DNA from: Ilex aquifolium
Lineage: Eukaryota; Streptophyta; Magnoliopsida; Aquifoliales; Aquifoliaceae
NCBI GenBank assembly: GCA_951799425.1
Contig: OX637399.1
Coordinates: forward strand, 14,190,501-14,254,500
Reading direction: 5' to 3'
Length of the DNA: 64,000 nt
This document shows, in pieces, positions 55,931-64,000 of the stretch. Made by a program: the position numbers and the translations under genes. Numbering within the stretch: position 1 is the first letter of the stretch; every line of letters starts with the position of its first letter. The notes beneath the pieces are model-generated. The model did no database searches. It was not told where the DNA came from and saw nothing but the letters and a program-made list of their open reading frames with translations.

Positions 55931-56915
55931 TATATAATTAGATATATTTTAATAAATTCATGTGACGATCTCAAATAAATTCATCTAACAGATACTAACA
56001 CCTCTCTCTCAAAACTATTTATATATAATTTTACTTTTCTCTCGTACCTTTTACCACGAGTTATACAAGTATATATGTACGCAAGCAGGCACACTGCTCC
56101 CTTCCCTTAGTAGATAACTTTATTTCCTTGAGCAAAACCCAGCTTTGGAAACACGTTGATTCTTTCCGTATTGTGGCGTTTCCCCTCTCTTTCTCTCTGT
56201 CTCTCTCTCTCTCTCTATGGGCTTTTGGGATACGAGATAACGCATCCCAAGTCCCGTCACCTGTTCTTCCGTCATTGTTCATCCATTAAAACGATATAAT
56301 TTGGTTTATATTCAGCCCTTCACTCTGATTCTCGCCATACGGTTTGTTTATTTTTCTGGCTATTTTTCGGGTATTCCCTTCTTTTCTGGCCTTCTTCCTA
56401 AACCGTCTTCATCAACCCCTAACACCTTGGTCTCTCTCTGCCTCTCTCTTGCAATACCGTTTTCCCCCCTTTTTGCTCAAAAGACTGTGCGGTTCCATAT
56501 CCGTTCGGCGCAGTTCGTATAGTGGAGGCCTCCTTGGGTTCCACTGACACTTCATACGAGTATATACATTGAAGTATATATTCTCCTGTTTTGATAAATT
56601 TTTTGATTCTCTTACGTTTCTACTTATTTGGGAGTTTTCTCCCACCACAACCAGTTTCAACGTAATTTTATTTTCACGATCTCAGCTTTCCTAGGAGGAA
56701 TATCGCTGGATTTTCGCTGATCCCTCGTACCCACCTCCCAAAAACCGTTGCTTTTCCCACACTTTTTTTTTTCTCTTTTTAATACACCCCCAAAAAGAAA
56801 AAGAAAAGTAACATACTCATAATACAGCTTTTTGCTTGAAAACCCATTCTTTTCTCGGAAAGTCTTTCCCACCATCATATAAAAGATCATTTTTTTTTCT
56901 TCTAACACATTGGGT
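55931..56915 (+). promoter_or_regulatory. Promoter and 5' leader of the glucanase gene
   Basis: A TATA-like run (TATTTATATATAA, 56016-56028) is followed by pyrimidine-rich DNA (TTTTACTTTTCTCTCG) and a CT microsatellite (56183-56216). Both are common around plant transcription starts. If this TATA box is used the leader is about 850 nt, or is shortened by an intron that I cannot define. Short ORFs in this stretch are not supported. Confidence 0.4.
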
Positions 56916-59900
56916 ATGTATCTTCCAGTTAATTTTTGCCGGAAGATGTTAAATGTGTGGGTTTTGTTCTTCGTGTGGCTATTGGGTAATACATGTGTTG
57001 AAGGTCTTGGTGTGAACTGGGGTACAATGGCCACCCACAAGCTGCCACCCAAGGTAGTGGTTCAGATGTTGAAAGACAATGGAATTCAGAAGGTGAAGCT
57101 GTTTGATGCTGATCGGTCCACCATGTCTGCTCTTGCTGGATCTGGAATTGAAGTTATGGTGGCCATTCCCAATGATCAGCTCGCCGCAATGAACAGTTAT
57201 GATCGGGCTAAGGAGTGGGTGCGGCGCAATGTCACTGTTTACAATTTCAATGGAGGTGTTAACATCAAGTAAGAAAGATTTTTCTGTTATTTCATTCTCT
57301 GTATTCTTGTGTTTATCTGTCAAGTACATTGTTTGTCTTGTCGTGCTCTCTTTACCCGGTTTAAGTTAATTGGGTTGTATCGCTTTGCTTGGATGAAGAT
57401 TTTTAATTATCCTAGTTGTGCATTTTTGGGTGATTTTTGTATGCAAAATCATGATTAATATTTAATGCATAATTGCCAAGTTGCTTCTGGAATTGTTGGC
57501 CCGTAATTGGATATGAAAAATGCTATTTGAATTTAAAATGTGTACTTGATAATCACAACCATAAAATAGATAGTGAGGCGCAATAAAAGTTGGGATCTAC
57601 AGGGAAATCAATAGCTGGGATTATCAATAACACATTTTAAGTCTACTTATCATTGCTCAATTGGATATATATGGATACTGATATTGAATTACATACCGTT
57701 GCTTGGATGAAGGATTTTAATTGTGCTAGTTGTTTATTTTTCAGCGATTTTTGTATGCAAAATCGTGATTAATATTTAATGAATAAATGCCAAGGTTCTT
57801 CAGGAATTGTTAGCGTACTTACTGCTATTGAATATATATAGATCTGTGCTGGAGCTAGGACTTGTTTATTGGTTGCCTTAATCTTGATTTCCACCTTCTG
57901 CTGTGAATTTAATGCTTTGCGTCAGATTTGGGCAATACCCAAGTAGCTTTATAATACTTGTGCCTGCAACAATTATTTTACCTCATTTTGAATTTTCTTT
58001 TGTTTAATCCCTGAGTGGCAATGTGAACTCCCTAATGCCTAGAAGTTTGTAGGCGGAAAAAAAAAAGCATAGCTTTGTACAGCACAACCACGACCAAACC
58101 TCAGCCTGTTGAAGCACTCCAATATTTTTCTTCTTTTACTCATGTAATTGCTTATGTTTAACTCTTTCCCATTCAATTTTGATCTTCACATGGGATAAAA
58201 ATTGGACAGTTTTACGAATTATTTTGCCTTAGCGTTTCAGGTTTCTGATTCTTCCATTGCTATTGTAGAGGAATAGAGCACACTAAATATAATTTCAATT
58301 TGCAAAATCCCATAGAAATTCTCCCTTCATTTGTTTTTTTTTTTTATCTGAATGAAATGTCATATATTTTTGGTTTATAGGTGAATTATCCTCTGCCTAT
58401 TCTCATATTTTGTCTTGTATTTAGGAGACTGCTAGAATTAGGACTAGACTCTTTATGAGGTTTGGTTACTGCTATTTTTTCCTTCACCAGGAAGTTTTGG
58501 GGGCAGTTTGTGAACAGATTCTAAGTAGAATCCTTTCTGCTTAGATGAAGTTATAAACTCTTTCAATAATGGCTTAGATAAAAGTCATAAACAGGAAAGG
58601 GTCAGAATTTCAAGTCTTATCTTCTTGAGAAGTGCATCACTCAAAGGCAGTCTCTTCTTGTCTCTGTTGTAACTAATACCGTGTTTTAGCATATAAGTGT
58701 TTCTGCTGCAGAAACACTTAGGAAATAATCCTTCGGTGGTCAAGTATTATTTCCTGTCTTAACTGTGTCGGTTGGACTTATGGCATGTTTGTTAAACTGC
58801 AGAGTTAGAGTTGTTTTTAATTTTTTTTTTTCAATTCTGGCTATGTGCAGATATGTGGCAGTTGGTAATGAGCCTTTCCTCGCATCCTACAACAACTCTT
58901 TTGTGAATCTAACCTTTCCAGCCCTTCAGAACATCCAGAATGCCCTCAATGAAGCTGGAGTTGGGGACTCCGTAAAGGCAACGGTGCCTCTAAATGCTGA
59001 TGTCTACAATTCGCCAGACAGCAATCCTGTCCCCTCTGCTGGACGGTTCCGGCAAGATATCAGTGGACAAATGACCCAGATTGTTCAGTTCCTAAACCAG
59101 AACAAGGCTCCTTTCACTGTAAATATTTACCCTTTCCTTAGTCTCTATGGCAATGATAACTTCCCAGTCGATTATGCATTTTTCGATGGGGTAAGCAATC
59201 CCATTGCTGATAATGGAATTCAATACCAAAATGTTTTTGATGCCAACTTTGATACATTGGTTTCGGCCTTGAAAGCAGCGGGATTTGGTGACCTAACCAT
59301 TTTGGTGGGTGAGGTGGGGTGGCCTACAGATGGGGACAAGAATGCAAATGCAAACTTGGCTTATAGATTCTATAATGGGCTTTTACCAAGACTTGCTGCC
59401 AATCAAGGCACCCCACTTCGGCCTGGATACATAGAAGTATACTTGTTTGGGCTCATTGACGAGGATGCCAAGAGCATAGATCCTGGAAACTTTGAGCGTC
59501 ATTGGGGCATTTTTAGGTATGATGGACAACCGAAGTTTCCTATTGATCTTTCGGGTCAGCGGCAGAACAAGTATCTTGTGCCTGCACAGAATGTGCAGTA
59601 TCTACCTACCAAATGGTGCCAGTTTAATCCAAATGCTAAGGATTTGAGCAAGCTTGCGGATAATATCAATTTTGCTTGCACTTTTGCAGATTGCACAGCG
59701 CTCGAGTATGGGTCGTCTTGTAATGGCATGGATACTAATGGAAACGCTTCCTATGCATTTAATGCGTACTTCCAGGTCCAGAATCAGGCAGCTATGAGCT
59801 GTAACTTCCAAGGTCTGGCCATGGTCACTACACAGAACATATCACAAGGGAATTGCAATTTTACAATTCAGATAGCTGCTTCCCATTCTTCTTCTACCCG

Positions 59901-59952
59901 GGCCTCACTGGTGGCTTTGGCATTTTTAACCGTACTTACATTTCTGCTGTAG
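56916..59952 (+). CDS. GPI-anchored glucan endo-1,3-beta-glucosidase (GH17 + X8), two exons
   Basis: Exon 1 is 56916-57268 and exon 2 is 58851-59952, giving 484 aa. The enzyme cleaves beta-1,3-glucan such as callose at the cell surface, at plasmodesmata or in the wall. Residues 1-30 are a signal peptide ([13 protein letters not shown] core). GH17 opens [16 protein letters not shown]. The proton donor is Glu125 in VAVGNEPF and the nucleophile is Glu272 in [11 protein letters not shown]. An X8/CBM43 domain (about 373-459) carries [10 protein letters not shown] and six Cys. The tail ends in a hydrophobic stretch ([15 protein letters not shown]), a GPI signal. The layout and intron match the Arabidopsis At5g58090/At4g31140 group (endo-1,3-beta-glucosidase 5/6-like). 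ATG 56946 is an alternative start, still before the signal peptide core. All key residues are present and no break is seen, so it is probably functional. Confidence 0.95.
57269..58850 (+). other. Intron of the glucanase gene
   Basis: A 1582-bp GT-AG intron: donor AA|GTAAGAAAG, acceptor after a T-rich tract, GTGCAG|ATATGTG. The join creates a Lys codon just before YVAVGNEP, six codons upstream of the catalytic Glu. An ORF starting at 58765 reads through the intron end and is not a separate gene. Two diverged repeats of about 110 bp (57390-57480 and 57700-57790, with GGATGAAG(A/G)ATTTTAATT and TTTTTGTATGCAAAATC) lie inside. Confidence 0.95.
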
Positions 59953-60950
59953 ATTTCTTTTCAGAGATACCTCAAAGTATTGCTCATTAATTATTTTTAC
60001 GCTAATATACACTTTCAATCTTAGAGCACAAAATTTATTTATCACTTAGCTTATTTTTTGAGTTCGACCAGTTGTTGGTATCGATAATCCTTGATTCGAT
60101 TAAATTTTCCTCCCAAAATTAAAGTGTAAATGCTTAACTATCTACTTGATAGGTTGCGCAACTTGTTAGGGTACCGCTAACCCCTAGTCTTTTTCTTTTT
60201 AGCTTCATTTACAGTCCAATATGGTCTCTCTCAACCAGAAAGGAGCACTTTTTGGACTGCGGATGAAGCAAAAATGGCTTTTAATTTGTGCTGTTCTTTA
60301 TTTGATTTTATAATTGATATGGATTATTGTGCATGCTGCATATGTCAGCCTGTTGATGCCCTGAAAATTTTCTATACTTACCTTAAGATTTTCTGAAGTT
60401 AATTTCAGTAATTCCCAAGCCTCATTAGAATGATTGCTCACTATTTATCACTGACTCATAGTATTACCAATTAATAATAAAATATTATATAAGTGGATCC
60501 ACTAGTTCCCATTATTCCGAGGTGTTAGTTTTTGAGTAGAGTGGTTATGGGTAGTTATAAAATGCCATACAAGATAAGTAAATGCTATTGTTCCCCTCTA
60601 TTCTGAAGTGTTTGTTATGGTGACTATGAGTAGTTATTGAAATAGTGAGATCCACTACGTACACATGATCTTTCATAATAGGTTGATGATAGCGCGTGTC
60701 AATTATAACATGGTATTACCGTTACATTATTGAGTGAGAGGGGGCATGGGACATATCCTCAACTTATCAAGGCCCGAAGAACCAGTTCTTGCCCCGTGGC
60801 GTGAATCCATTCTATAGCAGATGTGGTCTCTGTGAAAGCCTTGATTTCTGGACTCAGTTTGTGAAGTGAACTTCTGATCAAAAGGGGATTTAAAAACCAG
60901 TGGCAATAATAAGAGAGGTTGGTTACTTAGAACCAATATATCAGTGCCTA
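59953..60950 (+). other. 3' flank of the glucanase gene
   Basis: The 3' untranslated region starts at 59953. Possible polyadenylation signals are AT-rich, for example AATAATAAAA near 60473. No further gene is seen. Confidence 0.4.
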
Positions 60951-60959
60951 TGTTGGGCA

Positions 60960-61740
60960 GCGGCAGCAGCAGTTTGAAATGAAGCTAAAAAGATTAGGGA
61001 GTTAGCAATTTCTTCAATTGTGTAGTTTGATTTCTCGAAGGATTTCAGTACTAGGTCAAATTTGGATAATATTGATGATGCATAAAATGTGATTATGTAC
61101 CACCTGTCAAGTATTTAATGCAATACTTAGGAAGCAGACACAACACAAGCAAACACAAAGATTATGTGGTTTGGTCTGGGTGACATACTCCATTGTGAAT
61201 GGCTACAGTGGCCGGAGAATCTTATTATTCAAGAGGTGTAGTGTACTGAGATGTGGGTGATACCCTCCATGTGTAGGCGAGACTTACAATTTATAGGCAA
61301 GTGAAGTTGGCTCCTAGGGGCTCTGATTGAGGCGCTATCCTTGTAACTGATTCCATGAAACTCGCCTTATACTTATAACAGGCGAGGTGATACCGGGGTG
61401 ATTCCGTGAAGCTCGCCTTATCTCATAACGGGTGAGGTGATCTTGCAAGACTAGCGATGTGCCCCCGATGACTGCGTCTCCATGGATTCCCTCTCCTCGA
61501 ATGGAGATTCCCACATATGCTGATGATGGGCTAGGTCTCTCAGGAAGGTGGGCTTGGCCCAACTAGAATTGTGACTGAACTTTTGTTGGTTTGCATCTGT
61601 GATCTGGGTCTGGTTTGAGCCGGAGCCGTCAAATATAACTGTAGTTTTTCCAAGAGGATATATGGCCTCCATCCTTCTTTTTTTTTTTTCCATATATATG
61701 GCCTCCATCCATTGGACGGTCACTAGAATGATGGAAACAG
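60960..61740. repeat. Decayed LTR-like sequence with tandem hairpins
   Basis: ATTATGTGGTTTGGTCTGGG and the following GGAGAATCTTATTATTCAAGAGG resemble blocks commonly seen in copia LTRs. 61361-61440 holds two tandem hairpins, CTCGCC...GGCGAG and CTCGCC...GGTGAG, each in a unit that opens GATTCC(A/G)TGAA(A/G)CTCGCC. No partner LTR is in the window. Confidence 0.35.
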
Positions 61741-63040
61741 ATACTTGCGAAACATTATCGTAGTTGGTGCTATGTTTACTTAATGAACTACATGGATCCT
61801 ACTCATCCTTACAAGCAAATTGTTAGTAATATGCGCAAAGATCAATCACACAGATGATATTAAGGTTGTACTTACAACATTCATTAATTAATTAAATACA
61901 AAGACAAGTAAATTTATCATGTTTCTGACTAAATTCCTTTTAACATGCATGATAAAGTCTATATAGTAGAAGTTAAAAAGATAGTTTCTCAAAATGTTGA
62001 GAAGACTAGATCTATACTTTTTAGTACTTAACTTTTAAATGTTCCTAGTCATAGGTTACTATGCAGGCACTATATAATCTAGATATTTGATATGAGGTGA
62101 CTCGCCCAAGTCACTAGTGTAGTGACACTAAAGCATTTGTGTGGGTGCTTGTTAGAGAGCAAATACACTGAACGTGACCATTAACTAATAGATGATTTTT
62201 CATATGGAGTTTTACATACTTGTCAATGTTAAATCATAAAGTTACAGTTATATAACTAGTACTTCAACTTGAGACACCATAGTTGTCTTGTGAATGGACT
62301 TATATGCTTTAACTATACAACATATTCATATACTAATTATGTAATTTTGATATGTATTGTTCAACATAGTTAGACATACATGGAGACTTATGAATGTACA
62401 ACATGTAATCTATCATCCTTAGTAAATAAATAAAGAATGTCATATGTGATCTTTTAGGATATAACTCAAGAAGTCCTTGGCCAAGGTAGAATGACAATTA
62501 AAAAAAATAGTTTTTAATTGATCATTAGGAGTCATAGTCCTAAGATTGAACACATAAGATTGAATTAGGGGGTTTGACAATAATTCCATACCCTAGTAAT
62601 TCAATTAGGACATTATGTGATAGAAGGATTGAATTGCACGACAATTGTAGACTGAATGAGTTTTTTACCTGTTTTGTGCTATTCATATGTTGATCATGAT
62701 ATGTTGCTAGGTGTCACTAATGATTAGGAGATGTCTGAAGAACAAAATTAATATAAATATATTAATTATTCTTCATAAAGGGAGAAATATAACAATTATA
62801 GTTCAAGCTAAATTAAAAAGAGTTCTAATTTGAAATGATACTTTTAGTTAGTATCAAATGCCTACAACCAGGTATACTTGAATCTATATGGTCACAGACA
62901 ATAGATATGATTGGAAACTAAAGCATAAAAGGGAGAAAATCCATTAAGAGTTAATTGGAGTAAAAACCTAATTAAGAGTTAATTAGGAAATTTATTATAA
63001 TTAATGGTTAATAAAGGGTTATATATAGTAATGATATAAT
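61741..63040. other. Intergenic, AT-rich
   Basis: I see no gene, RNA or recognisable mobile element in this stretch. Confidence 0.5.
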
Positions 63041-63203
63041 TGCAACTTGGTCTAGTAGGGTACCAGCAGAACTTTTCACCCTGAGATTGGAGATTCGAAT
63101 CTTGGAATCTACATTAAGACTTAGTAGTTGACCACTATCGGGGTGGTCTCTGGGCGCTTTCCGTTGCCCCTACCCTTCTTTTTCAAAATTAAAAAAAAAA
63201 AAC
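63041..63203 (+). mobile_element. Candidate tRNA-derived SINE
   Basis: An A-box-like TTGGTCTAGTAGGGTA (63047-63062) and a B-box-like GATTCGAATC (63092-63101) are about 35 bp apart, as in a tRNA-type internal RNA polymerase III promoter. A GC-richer body follows and the end is an A-rich tail (TTTCAAAATT plus A12). No clear flanking target duplication was found. Confidence 0.45.
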
Positions 63204-63239
63204 ATTAGAATACTCTAATCATAGTTAGGATCAAGTTGT

Positions 63240-64000
63240 GATTATCTCGTTACTCCATATACAAATATCTTCTAAGCCTCTTGCTTGACCTCAAAAGTGG
63301 GTAGATAATAAATGGTTCCTAAGTGTAGGAATGTATCATTCAGTAATTCGGTCGATTACCAAGGTTATCTCCTCAGGAAAAACGAAGAACAAATTCAAAT
63401 GGTGATATAAAAATAAAAATAAAAAAAATTTAATTCAAAAGTAGTGGTGATGATTAATAAAAATTAAATGACAATATTAAAAAGAATCTGCTAATCATCA
63501 AAGTTCATCTTACCATGAATAGGAAATTTGACTTAATTTATAACTCATTCAAGATTGTAATTAAACGCCCTTGAACAAAAGATATTCAACTTAAAATCAA
63601 GAAAACGACTGATGTATATTTAAATTGATTGAATATTTTGAAAGAATTACATTCACGTTGATTGTAGTGATTCCAAGAATTACCCATGCCAAGTCAATGC
63701 CATAACTTCATGCTTTCGCCATTACAAATCTGAAACTTGATAATAGCATTAGCCACCCCAGTAGCTCAAGACAGAATAGTTGTATTAGATTGTAGCTATC
63801 TTCTTTCTCCTCTATCCCATTAGCATCCCACTACTCCAAGGGGAGCTCGTTAGGTTAGCTTGTCGGTAAGAACTATTAGATGGGCGATTCGTGGAAGGAA
63901 CTGCATTGTCTACGGATAAGCAATAAGATATACATCTCACTCGTGTTTTCATCATTAATTATTCAATCAAACAAAATAACTCATTCTTTAAAAAAATCCT
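63240..64000. repeat. Degraded gypsy LTR-like sequence, runs off the window
   Basis: TACCAAGGTTATCTCCTCAGG (63358-63378) resembles TTCCAAGGTCGTCTCCTCAGG in the F LTRs. The surrounding AT-rich DNA, with GGGAGCTCGTTAGG near 63842, has no coding sequence. It is probably an old LTR of a related family, cut by the window edge. Confidence 0.35.

Noticed and set aside
56910-56915. Glucanase start at 56910
   Set aside because: The codon there is TTG. The first in-frame ATG is 56916 (or 56946).
58765-59952. A separate 395-aa gene starting at 58765
   Set aside because: Its first 29 codons are the end of the intron. Splicing at 58850/58851 gives the conserved GH17 sequence continuous with exon 1.

Overview
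The window is nuclear DNA of a flowering plant, most likely a eudicot with a large, transposon-rich genome. It holds one recognisable host gene, a two-exon GPI-anchored beta-1,3-glucanase (GH17 + X8) at 56916-59952. About 85% of the rest is LTR-retrotransposon DNA, much of it nested. There are no rRNA or tRNA genes and no CRISPR. The tRNA-like stretches are retrotransposon primer-binding sites.

Layout. 1-7416 is a mosaic of broken LTRs: Athila-type LTRs in both orientations (called F here), a Tat-like fragment, and the 3' end plus LTR of a Tekay chromovirus at 3370-6063. 7417-49436 is built on an old Athila-type element (called E0), read on the minus strand, whose decayed gag-pol lies at 41986-49332. 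Three full-length elements are nested in it. E2 (10287-31545) is a pol-less Athila-like element with a tRNA-Asp primer site and a 5-bp target duplication carrying one mismatch. E, a young Tekay chromovirus (20521-30606, 1540-aa polyprotein, target duplication ACTTA), sits inside the 5' LTR of E2. E3 (31591-40360, target duplication TCTCT) is another pol-less Athila-like element. Four solo LTRs of a further family (called G: 7846-10119, 10675-13026, 14109-16733, 35739-37993) are scattered through these, each with a perfect 5-bp duplication and all in one orientation. An F solo LTR (43390-45159, duplication AGTAT) splits the E0 pol. 49437-54777 holds an inverted gag-protease fragment, Tat-like fragments and another F solo LTR (52813-54667, duplication GTACC). 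From 54778 the DNA is less repetitive: a MITE, the glucanase gene, then degraded LTR-like pieces and a SINE candidate.

Most interesting signal. Three different LTR families (F, G, E) carry arrays of the perfect palindrome CGTACCGGTACG. It is usually doubled into a 24-bp palindrome and repeated with a 44-bp period (24-bp palindrome + 20-bp spacer). In one G copy the same slot holds a different palindrome (CGTTCGAACG), and in one F subfamily it holds AACCTTCCGGAAGGTT. Palindrome architecture therefore seems better conserved than sequence. E3's two LTRs differ by exactly one 12-bp unit, so the array still changes length. Secondary signals are a conserved zinc-knuckle protein shared by E2 and E3, a covarying hairpin beside an internal polypurine tract, and Asp-to-Asn changes at the protease and reverse-transcriptase active sites of the otherwise open Tekay polyprotein.
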